Below, in pieces: positions 46,377 through 56,921 of a stretch of 64,000 bases of DNA. The notes beneath the pieces are model-generated. The model was not told the origin of the DNA. It made no database searches and saw nothing but the letters and a program-made list of their open reading frames with translations. The translations under genes and the position numbers were made by a program. The stretch is from Nymphaea colorata. Lineage: Eukaryota > Streptophyta > Magnoliopsida > Nymphaeales > Nymphaeaceae. The first letter of the stretch is position 1. Each line of letters starts with the position of its first letter. The stretch spans positions 7,078,972 through 7,142,971 of the forward strand of contig NC_045146.1 in NCBI RefSeq assembly GCF_008831285.2. The letters run 5' to 3'.

Positions 46377-49300
46377 GTAGTGATTTTTATTCTTCAGCAA
46401 GATACCATTCGCTGGCTGATTGCAATATCTATTAAGTGACGTCAAGAAGTATTACCGAAAACCCGACCAAGGCCAATGTTGCCTTAGGATCTAATGCAAA
46501 TCGAGGTAAAGGGCAAGGCATTTTGGTCACAACCAGGCAATGCGGCTCAGCAATTTCCAGAAACATATACCTACCCGTATTCTTCCAAATGTCTCTTCAA
46601 ACATGAACTGTTAATTACGAACTTTCAACTGGAGGAATAGTAGGATTTACTTGATACGAACTGTCATTCACTTGCGATGCTACAGCTTTGCTGACATTTT
46701 GAGACAGTAACGATGTCCAAGAAGAGAATTTGATGATCCAGCCGGAATTCAGGATGATGACTTCCGGAAACTCAACGAACACGCCATCTCGTCCAACACC
46801 ACATTTTGCCATGTTTTCCGTTTCAAAAGAAGAAGAAGGTGATCCAAAAGTTTTTACTTAAATAGTTGAAATCGTGATAAAAAGAAGAAGAAAGGAAAAA
46901 CATGCCATCCATGAAAGAACTTCGCCTCAAGCCACATATTAAACTGAATTTGTGAAACGTACTCTAACATGAAACTTTTGTTGTCCTGAACCAGAGTTCG
47001 ATGGTGCCGTCAAAAATTTTCTTCTGATTTTTCCAGTGTTGAAATCTCCATGAAAAATAGTGCACAACATGATTGCACGCGAGATCCTGCAGTCTATGAT
47101 TTGGTCTGTGATGCATTATCAGCAACTTCAAATTCGTTGATGGTTCTGCAGTTGAAAGGGATAATAGCACCACTCTGTTTTCACATGTGAAATGACAAGT
47201 TTACAGAAGAACATATCATAGATTAATTCTCAGAACATTTTCTTATACATAAGTGCATCCACAGTAAATGTTCCGACACCTTCCCAGGCAGTAGTTTCAA
47301 CTTCTTATTCAAGTGAAACACAACAATTCAGAAACAAACAAAAGGATAGAGATTGTCGTGTCATATTATACTTTCCCTCGAGGAACTGAAAGCAATTGGA
47401 TAATAGTGCGGCTGAAAATGTTATGTCGACAACCTCATGGTTATCCGACAAGTAGGACAATCAACATTTGGCTCCACATCCTGCTCATAATGCCCCCATA
47501 CGAATATACCGACAGGTTCTTAAAATAATTTTCGTTTCTATCCGCAAAACAAGGCTCTCAGCTATACAAGACAGACTGATGCAGACAATGAAATAAATGA
47601 CCACTTTAGTTTACCATCTGAAGTATTTGTCTGCACTGTCCACCACCTGCAAGAACAATGGTACCTCCATAGTACCTTTAAGGAGCACACTTTCATTTGA
47701 CATTCATATGTAAAAATATCCATGAAGTAAACAATTACCAAGTTTTTTGAAACAGTTAATATTCTGATGCTGCTATTTGAGACCAGAAAGCCACCTCGAC
47801 TCAATGACAATTTGAATGGCTATCAAGTCGACTACTGGCTTTCTACTTTTTCTAGTGACATGTAGTTATTTTCATCTTTAATAAGCTTAACCAGTAGGAG
47901 GAATTAGAACTATTGTTCATTCACTTTTTTTCACAGATTCAAATAGCTTACTAAATGAATTCTCCATTAACACTTGACTCCAGGGTTAGAACTGCAGAGA
48001 ACTCCAGTGCACATGAAAATGCAATTAGATAAACAGGGTACAATCAATACATAAACCACACGATCATTATGGTGAAACTCAAAGCTGCAACCTACCGGAG
48101 AAAAAGATGTATACGGAGAGTCTAGAACATAATTCTGCAAAAGCAAACTAGTGTACAGAGGCTCCAATGTCATGCCAACAGAAAATAGTTTCCAAAATAT
48201 ATCAGCTCAAGCAAGACAAAAAGGATAGCATCGTAACCTACAAAATAACCAACAAAAGCCAGTCACTAATTATTTCTTACTCATGAGGGTGCATAAACTA
48301 TCATCTGCTGATATTGTTTGTAGATATGCATTTGTGATCAAGCAATATTGTCAGTCTACTTATTCATTCCTTCTTATTTGCAGGGTTCATAAACTATGGA
48401 CATATCAACATTGGGGATCAACCATGATAGATGCACATTTGTGATCAAGTAATAACACACACACACACACACACACGTACACACATACTTTGAGTCATGT
48501 CAGAGTGCATACCAAACAGTAACATATGTGAGAATCATATAGTTCCAACAATTGCTCATGCACATTGACGAATCAACCAGTAGGTAACAAGTACATCGTC
48601 TCTAGTCATGCGAAGTCAAAGTGCCTCAAGATGAAAATAAAAGCTTAGACTGAAATAGATATTAACCTATTGCAAAATGTTATTGCCATTCAAGCTAACA
48701 GCTAAGATCTCTGCTATATGCATGTACAACTTTTAACTTGCCATAGTTGAAATCCCAAATTTCCCGTGCATTTTTATTTGCAAAACCATGAAGCAAAATG
48801 AAAAAGAAAAAAGAAAAAAGAAAATGTTAGCTAAGGAGAAAGAAACTTAGAAACAGTTTCATGTGTTCAGCACAAGCAGCATGCAACAGAAGAAGGTGTA
48901 GCCCATATTATCAAATTGAGAAGAACAAAGAGTTCAAGCAAGCTATATTTGACATGCTCCCGAGCTAGAAGCTTACATGGATCATTTCTCAAATTGGTTC
49001 ACAAAAACATAAGTTTTTTTTAACTCTCATTGCTGAAAGTTTTTGAGCAAGGAAGAAGCTTACTTCACCAGAAAGGCAGTCCTAGAAAGCCAGAAATTCC
49101 ATGCTTTTCTCAAGTTTGGAAGTTTACGTCTATTATTTTGCGACGTTTATGTTGTAACGAGAAACATGCTTCTAGTTTATTTGTCTTCATTTCTTAATGA
49201 ATGCTCCCTTTCTTTTCATTGTCTTTTTATTTTTTCAATGATTATTGCTTTTTACATCAATGTATGATATACTCTTGCGTAATAAGTGTCACATTTTCTC

Positions 49301-50106
49301 CCTTTCTAATCCTCTCACTTCCTAGTCACTGTCGGTGCTACTTCGTATTTGCTTTCATTTGTAATTCTACTAGTTTCACTCACATTCTTCTCTATTTACC
49401 TAGTCGCTTTAGGGACATATTTTGCCTCCTACTTCACAGCATTATCTAAATTGGTTGAAACTAATTTCAGAAAAATAAAAGTAGAATTCGCTCAACCACT
49501 AACAAGCCCCATATTCATCTAAAATGTCGCGGACAACTTTCTACCAATGGGAACCATAATGTTAAACGAACTTCACCGCCAAACCAAAAGTCAACAATAA
49601 AGACAAAAGCAAAGATATGCAAGATAAGAAAGAACACATCTGAGAGTCATTTTTGAAGAACTGATCAGCACCTTCATCTATTTCAAATCTACCCACAGAG
49701 GAATAGAAGAAATTATGACAACTACTACTACACAAAGAAAAGGACATGAATCGGATCTCCACTCCCTGCCACCTTATAAACCAGTATCTAATTTGTTAAG
49801 CTAAAAGCCCCAATCGAATTGCCCTCTGGTCATCAACTTACTACTTTGCAATTTGTCCCAACTGAATTATTCCTTAATCATGAATGCACAATTTTGGTTT
49901 TGGCAACCCAACTGAATTCATCCTTGATCATGAATGCCCAATTTTGGCAACTCAAGCGCCCAATAAACTCACCCTCTGATCATGAACAGCCAATTTCCCC
50001 CTGCTCCGATTCAGTTAAAGAAAACAGAAGAAAGAAATCAAATTTACAGTAAATCAACAAGCAGAGCCACCACACACCACCGAAAAACCTTCTTCTTCCA
50101 CCGCCT
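46377..50106. other. 3.7-kb stretch without a confirmed gene
   Basis: A 65-codon minus-strand ORF (46615-46812, beginning MAKCGVGRDGVFVEFPEV) has a more protein-like composition than its neighbours, but I do not recognise it and it has no clear partner exons. An (AC)n microsatellite is at about 48454-48475. The part nearest 50107 will hold the 3' UTR of the MYBC1-like gene. Confidence 0.45.
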
Positions 50107-50952
50107 CTACAAGGAACCTCCTGTTCCACCACCTTTATGTGAAGAATCGTCAGCCTTCGGAAATAAAGTTAGCACCTTCCTTGCCGCTGTCCCCGTCCTC
50201 GTTGACTCCGGCCCCAATTCGTCCATCAAGTTCCCGATCTCCCTCGGCTTAACCATCAAATCCCCAGTCCCAGGCGACACCACCTGATGGATAGACTGAT
50301 GCCTACCCAAATACCTATGATCGAATGGCGGGAACCCAGCAGATGGCGGTGGCGGACCACCAACAAAATGGTGGTGAGAAGCGGCGGAAGGGTTGAACCC
50401 AATGTGCACGAAGGGGAGAAGGTGGTGGCCCTCGTAATGGTGGTGGGTTGGAATCGGGGTGGAGGCAAAGAGATGGTCGCAGGAGGAGGGCGCGATTGCC
50501 CCACCCCCGCCTGCGGCATCGACGCCGGATAGTCCCTGCATCCTCTTGAGGTAAAGGCGGTATTTCTGGAGGTGGCTGGCGACGTTCTCTCTAGTGAGGC
50601 CGTCGACGTTCATCAATTGCATGATGGTCTTGGGGACGGCGTTCTTGATGCCAAGGTGGGCGACGGCGTCAACGAATCGCTTGTGCAGCTGGGGGGTCCA
50701 GACGAGGCGAGGCCGCTTGAGGGTGCGGGCGGGCTCATCGACGCCTGCGCCGGCTGAGGTATCGAAATCGTCGGCCGCCGACAGCGCTTGCTGGGTTACT
50801 GGTGGTGGAGGTGAACCGCTGGTGGTGGAGGAAGAGATGTCGAAGGCCGCGGCGAGGTCCGGGGTGATGAGGGTCTGGGAGAGGGGCATGAGCTCATCAG
50901 GGGAAGGAAGATCCTCCTCCCAGTGAGCGAACCAGGAGGCGTCGTCCCTCAT
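50107..50952 (-). CDS. GARP-type (MYB-related) transcription factor, MYBC1-like
   Basis: This is a single exon encoding 281 aa. The N-terminus ([31 protein letters not shown]) is the pattern I associate with Arabidopsis MYBC1 and its relatives in the LUX/BOA group. The DNA-binding B-motif spans about 80-138: [26 protein letters not shown], then the hallmark SHLQKYR at 126-132. The C-terminal part is rich in His, Pro and Gly, with low complexity. Members bind GATWCG-like sites in the nucleus; MYBC1 has been linked to cold tolerance and the LUX group to the circadian evening complex. The start at 50952 fits the family N-terminus. GC content is clearly higher than the flanks, as is common for host exons in this window. 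Confidence 0.9.
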   Translation of the reverse strand: MRDDASWFAHWEEDLPSPDELMPLSQTLITPDLAAAFDISSSTTSGSPPPPVTQQALSAADDFDTSAGAGVDEPARTLKRPRLVWTPQLHKRFVDAVAHLGIKNAVPKTIMQLMNVDGLTRENVASHLQKYRLYLKRMQGLSGVDAAGGGGAIAPSSCDHLFASTPIPTHHHYEGHHLLPFVHIGFNPSAASHHHFVGGPPPPSAGFPPFDHRYLGRHQSIHQVVSPGTGDLMVKPREIGNLMDELGPESTRTGTAARKVLTLFPKADDSSHKGGGTGGSL

Positions 50953-51160
50953 AGGTGAGCTCAGTGGAAGTTGTCCGCCTTGAAGGAGGTGGTGTTGCGT
51001 CCGGTGACGGTAGCAGCGGCGGTGGTTGGGCAGAGTCTCAGAGCAGAGAAGAGGGCAGATTCCGGCGGAAGTTCGTTTTGGCTTTTGTTTTTTTTTGTTG
51101 GCTAGAGAGAGAGTGAGAGAGAAACTGGGTGTGAGAGGGAGAGACAGAAACTAGAGTGAC
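50953..51160 (-). promoter_or_regulatory. 5' UTR/promoter-proximal region of the MYBC1-like gene
   Basis: Upstream on the minus strand a (CT)n tract (plus-strand gagagagagtgagagaga near 51104-51122) sits about 150 bases before the ATG. CT-rich tracts are common in plant 5' UTRs and core promoters. No TATA box was located with confidence. Confidence 0.4.
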
Positions 51161-53079
51161 TTTGTTGCTGTCTAAATTGTCCTCCAGATTTTCAGACAAA
51201 GACTGATCCTGGTTAAACCCAGGTGTCATCAGATATGACAATTTTAACCTCAGAGGTACGAAGTGGGGTCTGGGGAATCTAGAATGTTCTTTCTTGGACG
51301 CCTCGTCATAAAAAAGATGTGGGGGACTCTTGTGGCTGATTTGCATGATGGTCACAGCTCACAAGCTTTGTAGAACCGTTTCGACAAAAAGAAAATGGAA
51401 TTTTTAATTAAAAAAATGCTCGTGCTATATTAAATAGAGTTTTTTATTTTTATATTTTGATCTGTACAAATGTCGTGATCGATCGCCTACTCCTACATAG
51501 GATAAGCGCCAAATGAAATGAATTGAATGGTGCATTGTAGTTTTGCCGAGACTCCGGCAAACCATAACCATGGAGATGCAAGAAGTTTTTATATCAAAAA
51601 TAGTTTATCGAGATTGGAGCAGCTCTTGCTCTATCTTAATTTAGGGTTGCTGCTACCCTACTTTTTTGTACGGCCCTCTAAATAAGTACATGAATTTTTA
51701 AATAAAGACAAGTATCATTTGACCACATCCCCAAGGATCTACAATTTTAAGAAGTTGAATAAATCTTTTTTTTTTGGGTTAGTGATACAAAGTTATATGT
51801 TGGTAGAAATTTCTGTAAATGAAATTTAAGCCTCAGTATGCAACTTGCTCAAAATTGGCATCACGAAGTGCAATTTGGCCAAAAATGGCCTTCAGAATGA
51901 TACAGTTTAGCAAAAAGAAGAAAAAAAACTTGTCTTAGAATTATCATGGAGTTACATTTTATTATATGAACTTGTGCTCTAAGAGTGATTTTTCACTTCT
52001 TTTTGGACGCTCTTTTACGAACTTACTTATTAATCTTATAAATTTAAATTTAAATAATAACGACCTGTATTGGCGTTGCATATTGTCCGACATGCTCCAT
52101 TACAAAGTCATATTGATGAAACTATATTTTATGCTTTAAAAGGCTTCTTCAAGTGACCATAATATTTTCAATGAGAATAACACTAAAGTTCCTAAAGAGC
52201 ATGTGACTTGACTTAAAAAGAACTCTTACTGACTTGATATGGAAAAGATAGCATTTATCCAAAATCCAACGTTATCCGACCCATCTCAAACACACCCTTT
52301 GAAGTGGAGAGTGCCAGAAGAGAATGCGGCCTTAGCCAATGTGCAGATGTGGTTATGATCAACCCAACTAAGTCAACATTTAACTTTCAAGTCAAATGAC
52401 AACTTCATCTAACAAGCTCGTTTGCTTGAAGCACTTTTGCTCCCGAGTTATGGTTGACTTAGTACTTTATAAGAGTTGATTGACAACAGTAACATTATTA
52501 TGTTATTTTTTCACGAATCTGTCATAAAAGAATGAAGTAAATTCTTAAAACATTATAAGTTTTTTATAAATCTATCCATTTTTTAAGAAATGAAATAATA
52601 ACAATAACAATATGTTACAAGCTCTATCGAAAGGATTCTTTGATAATTGTCTTTTGTGGCTTGGGGGTATTGGCATCTATCGACCCTCTAATATTGGCAT
52701 CGTCTCGACAGGTGGGTAAAAACAAAAAAAACATTATTCATACATGAGATTAACACGGAATATTTATTGAGAATATGCATGTACGTTGCTTATTAGCAAA
52801 TCATAGAGCGCGCAACTTTAATGGGGTAGAAGTTTGTACACTCCCGCCAATTCACTGTACTGCATTGGCAAATGACTTTTCATCAGTTCCACCATCAAAG
52901 GTTAGGTTATGAACTTTGCACAACCCAATCTTAGGCATCCAACTGGGTAGGCCTGACATCCGAAATTTGGGTCCGATGCCTGAAACTCGAATTTGAGCTT
53001 GGCCGGTTCAGTTAAAATAAAAAAATGGGTAAAATGTTAGATTTTTTTTTTACTAACATAATATGATTACAAAAAAAAA
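51161..53079. other. AT-rich intergenic stretch, no gene seen
   Basis: No ORF with recognisable domains, RNA gene or transposon end was recognised. Confidence 0.5.
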
Positions 53080-53149
53080 AGATTCATAAGAAAATCAAAA
53101 AATGAGTTTTTGTCAGATTCATAAGAAAATCAAAAAATGAGTGTTTGTC
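53080..53149. repeat. 35-bp perfect-like tandem duplication
   Basis: agattcataagaaaatc starts at 53080 and 53115. The units differ at one base (gtttttgtc against gtgtttgtc). Confidence 0.95.
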
Positions 53150-53208
53150 ACTTCTTTACAAGTGTCACTCCAATTATAACTATTTTCTTGTAAATGGGAA
53201 TACCTTGC

Positions 53209-54629
53209 TATGCTGCCAACTCAAGAAACCGTGTTCCCATTGTTTAATTACAAGGTTATTTTTGTAATTTTGTGGAATTTTTTTTCTTGGGATTCTACTT
53301 TTGCCCTTATAGCGGGATTGTCATTCATTTAACCAATATGAACATTTTGGTAAATATTTCCAAAACATAATATATGGTCATTTGTTATGTGTCATAGCAG
53401 ATAAATTGCTTCGCTAATATGGAGTAAAAAAAAAAAAGAAACATACAAGCCACTACCAAAGGTTGCACCTTTTCAATTGAGATACCATGCTTCTTGGTAA
53501 ATTCCAAAGAGGTGTAAAGTTACAACTTTTCACTAAATAGTACGTCTTTTTAATGCACCTTTTCATTTTCATGTCTTTTTACTTTTACATCTATATTTTG
53601 AATATTAAATGCAGACTAATAACAAAATTAATTTTAACATCCCTCGTAATTTGTAATTCTAAAAAAAAAATATAATATATAACCTTGTTTAAAGATAATG
53701 GTTAAGTGTATTTGTAAACCGACGCGGATACCTTACTATAAAGCGCAGAGGTTTACATAGGAAGCCGATTTGTGGGTTATGCTGCCAACTGAAGAAACCG
53801 TATTCCCATAGTTTAATGTTGAAGTGAAAAGCTTGCTTGGGGGTTAGGCCCCCTACCAGTTTGCAGTCAAATTCTCAGTTTAAGATCAGTCTTTGACGAC
53901 CATTTAATAGAGAAAAAGCTATCCATACAATTCTTCCAAACTTCTTTTTTGAACCTACTAATCCGAGGTTGAACACTGTCATGGAAACAAGTGTTTCTAA
54001 GACGCCACAAATTCCAGCAAACAATTAAGAAGGTCATCCTCCAGCACCGGCGCCTCCACTCCCCCAAAATTCTAACTTATAGCCATCTTTTGAATTCAGC
54101 TACAATCTCTTCTTGAGGAAACTTCACTCTACCAAACTTAGCAGCAACATATCTCCCATAGTTTAATGTTATTCTTGTAATTTTGTGTGAAATTTTTTTT
54201 TCTTGGGATTCTACTTTCCCCCTTATAAGGGGAGTGCCATTCGTTTAACCAATATGAGCCTTTTGGTCAATATTTCAGAAACATAATATATGGTCCCTTG
54301 TTGTGTGATAACATATAAATTGTTCCGTTTATATACAGTAAAAAAAGGAACCATACAAGCCATTCCCAAAGGTTGCACTTTTTCAAATGAAATACCATGC
54401 CCCTTGGTAAATTCCAAAGAGGTTTAAAGTTACAACTTTTCACTAAATAGTGTCTTTTTAATGCACCTTTCAATTTTCATGCCCTTTTACTTTTAGATCT
54501 AGATTTTGGATTTTAAATCCAAACTAATAATAAATTAATATTATGACACCCCCCTTAATTTGTAATTCTAAACAAAAATTTACCATATGTAACCTTGTTT
54601 AAATATAATGGTTAAGTCTATTTGTAACT
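53209..54629. repeat. Tandem duplication of a 510-bp segment, second copy split by a LINE
   Basis: Copy 1 (53209-53718) and copy 2 (53778-54629) both begin tatgctgccaact, followed by agaaaccgt, and end taatggttaagt followed by tatttgtaa. They share cttgggattctacttt, aaacataatatatggtc and ttggtaaattccaaagaggt along the way, with many substitutions, so the duplication is old. In copy 2 the repeat is interrupted at 53821-54153 by a LINE fragment. Confidence 0.9.
53804..54170 (-). mobile_element. 5'-truncated LINE fragment with a 17-bp target duplication
   Basis: The same 17 bases, TCCCATAGTTTAATGTT, flank the insert (53804-53820 and 54154-54170). The insert (53821-54153) encodes on the minus strand CWNLWRLRNTCFHDS and surrounding residues, typical of the C-terminal tail of plant L1-like LINE reverse transcriptases after the zf-RVT domain. 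A short 3' UTR with taggggg and cctaaccccc follows. There is no poly(A) run at the 3' end. One in-frame stop is present. The site duplication is long and exact, as produced by target-primed reverse transcription. Confidence 0.8.
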
Positions 54630-54901
54630 TGCTTGTTGCTTGTCTTGAACTCTATCATTGTTTCTTCTTCTTCTTTTATTTCTCTCATTTCAGTTTTTAC
54701 TACGCTCTCTCATCTGCGTTTATCATTTTGAGATTTTTTATCTACAATTATTTCTTTAGGCTGTATTTGATTGTGGGGGTAAAAGATGAGGAGCGGGTGA
54801 AAACTATACGACGAGGGGAAAGTTTAACCGGTGTGAGGTGAGACCATCAAACGCCGGTAAATTTAACGCGCTTTTTTACTACGACCAGGGGAAAATTAAT
54901 G

Positions 54902-54941
54902 CGGAAAAAAGTCAGACCTCTTGAGGTCCGACTTTTTTCCG
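54902..54941. repeat. Near-perfect 40-bp hairpin
   Basis: The arms around ggaaaaaagtc and gacttttttcc, with gacctc and gaggtc next to the two-base loop, pair over about 18 bases with one mismatch. It lies within the left subterminal region of the Harbinger-like element. Confidence 0.9.
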
Positions 54942-55259
54942 TGGACAAATTTTTGAGCTGTTAGGGCTCAAAAATTTTCTCCTTCTTTTCTCTCGTCTTT
55001 CCCCTTCCGCCGAAGCCCTCTCGTCTTTCCCCTTCCACCGAAGCCCCCTTCTCCTCTGTTGCTGCCTCTCTATCACTGCCTCTTGCTCTCCATCCCTGCG
55101 TTTTCCTCTTTGTCGAAGCTGTCCATCACCGTCTCTTGCTGTCCGTCGAAGCTGTCCATCGCTGTCTCTTGCCCTCCGTCGCTGCCACTTGCTCTAAGTC
55201 GAAGGCATCCATCGCAGTTAAAAAGAAAGATGAAAGGCAGAGATGGAAAAGAAGAATAC

Positions 55260-55460
55260 CTGGACGGGGTTGGGGCCATACTTGAAAATAACTTCACCTA
55301 GCTGGTTTTTCTGTTGGCCAGAACCAAAGGAGGCATCACCATACGCCGATTTTCCTGTATTCGCCATCTTGGGAGTGCTCGATTTGACGGTGTAACTGCG
55401 GATGATCCCAGATAACCAAGAACCCGACGAGGAAGAAGAGAGGGAAGCGGATGGATTCAT
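55260..55460 (-). pseudogene. Captured first exon of a DUF1749/UPF0613-type alpha/beta hydrolase gene
   Basis: From ATG 55460 the translation reads MNPSASLSSSSSGSWLSGII and ends KNQLGEVIFKYGPNPVQ (67 codons). The next bases are a splice donor, CAG then gtattc at 55259. I recall the same Ser-rich start, WxSGI block and FKYGPxxxQ end in plant DUF1749 proteins, cytosolic alpha/beta hydrolase-like proteins of unknown substrate. The catalytic core, which would follow the intron, is absent, so the fragment cannot be functional by itself. The family call is from memory. An alternative is an unrelated exon. Confidence 0.5.
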
Positions 55461-56184
55461 TGGAATTTCTCTCCACCCATGAAACCAAATTGAAATCCAA
55501 AACTTCGCAGCTTTCTCCAACCGGCTGACCTTCCTCTTTCCCAACAATCAAGGATCAGAGAGCCCTAGATTTCTCACAATTTACTGAGAGCGAAAGAGAG
55601 AAGATGGTCGCTCGCTTGCAGGTGGGCCAACTCTAGATCAGCAAACAGATATTCTCCTCGCAAGAAAATGAAGCAAAATGTTTTCTTGACACGAAACACA
55701 TGGAAAATATCACCGTTATTATGACAATTAAATTTAGTTCAATATATTTTTTTGATAGAAAAATTCGTAAATGTGCAAGAGAAAACTATCTACTACTAAC
55801 ATGGAAAACTAATAAAGCGTCATCGTATTTCAAATAGTATAAAACCATAAATATATGTTATTTCTGGAGGTAATTAAGTAAATAACTGCGATATCTTGGG
55901 AAAGAGTTATTGGACGAGAACCAATAAAACAACAATTTCTAATGGTCATGAAAAAAGTCTCTCCTATGTTTTATCATGTGCACCAAACAAAGTTAAATTT
56001 ATCCTGCAAAAAACTACTTTGTGCATCAAACACAGTTAATTTTACCCTGCAAAAAAATTCCCTGCAATCAAACAGAGCTTCAAATCGGAAGAGGGTTAAA
56101 TTTTATCCTGTATTTTTTTCCAGAAAAACTTACCGTAGTAAATTTACCACGTTAAATTCTTCTCTGCAATCAAACAGGGCCTTA

Positions 56185-56399
56185 GTGATAATAGTCTCAT
56201 CTAGTTTGACGAACCCCTTTTTATTCTCAATCATATGGCTTTCACAATCACTGTCTTTATACCTCATATCAATTTGCCCTTGTTCATCATTCATGCAACA
56301 GAAAACAATTTCATCTTTCTCATCTTCATTTTTTGAGAAATTTACTTCATGCTTTTCTTGAAACAAATAATCTTTTTTCATAGTACTACAAAAAAAGCG
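56185..56399. other. Spacer between the Harbinger-like element and the next LTR
   Basis: No gene was recognised. tactacaaaaaaagcg at 56386 vaguely resembles a CACTA end (see rejected items). Confidence 0.4.
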
Positions 56400-56921
56400 A
56401 AATTTACTGACATGTAAAGAACATGAGTTGTAAATCTAGACCTATATTTGTTGGAGTTGTGGCAACGAAATGGTGCCTTAGTTCATACCCGCATTTCCTC
56501 AGCCAGTTTACCATTGGAATCTCCAGGATGTGTGCGTGAGCATCAAGAGGCAGAGGCAACAACAACAATAACTGAAAGAAGATGAGAAGAAGAAGAAGAA
56601 TAATAATAATAAGAAGAAAACCAGATGATTAAAGATAACCGGGTTTGCTTTTGTGAGGCACCGACCAGGGCAATCCTTCGAACAAACCCTAAATCATGAA
56701 GTGCTGGGCATATATAGGCCGTCTCACATGATTTCCCAAAGTGCAGCTAGTGCTTAGGGTCAAAGAGAGATTGGAAGAGAGAAAACATGTAATGTAAACC
56801 CTTGATTTTGTTTAATAAAATCTTTATTTGAAAAACAGTTTGCAAGTTCATCTCATAACTACAAGTGGGCCCCATCGTAGTTACAAGATGGAGGGATAGG
56901 GCACATGGCCACTATCCAACA
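56400..56921 (-). repeat. 3' LTR region of Copia relic B
   Basis: On the minus strand a purine tract (aagtgggagat, about 56922-56932) is followed by TGTTGGATAG, which starts at 56921. The following sequence has a polyadenylation-like aataaag and a TATA-like ctatatatgccc in LTR-like positions. The far border near 56400 is uncertain. Confidence 0.5.

Larger units (their letters stand above)
54756..56184. mobile_element. Harbinger-like non-autonomous element carrying a host exon (Pack-type)
   Basis: TTA target duplications are at 54756-54758 and 56182-56184. The element proper is 54759-56181. The left end is GGCTGTATTTGATTG and the right end the inverse of GGCCCTGTTTGATTGC. Matching subterminal words (gtaaatttaac, ttttttactac at the left; gtagtaaatttaccacg at the right) extend the inverted symmetry. 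No transposase is present. The interior carries a pyrimidine-rich, 5'-UTR-like stretch with ctttccccttcc and ctgtccatc repeats (about 54960-55220) and the exon at 55260-55460. Confidence 0.7.

Noticed and set aside
46615-46812. 65-codon minus-strand ORF as an exon of an unknown gene
   Set aside because: No flanking exons, no recognised family and no clear splice sites. It is left as a remark in the gap entry.
50256-50926. Overlapping ORFs on both strands in the MYBC1-like exon
   Set aside because: They are frame shadows of the GC-rich coding sequence, whereas the 281-codon frame has the full GARP motif.
56386-56400. tactacaaaaaaagcg as the start of a CACTA transposon
   Set aside because: The first base is t, not c. 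No partner end or subterminal repeats could be found.
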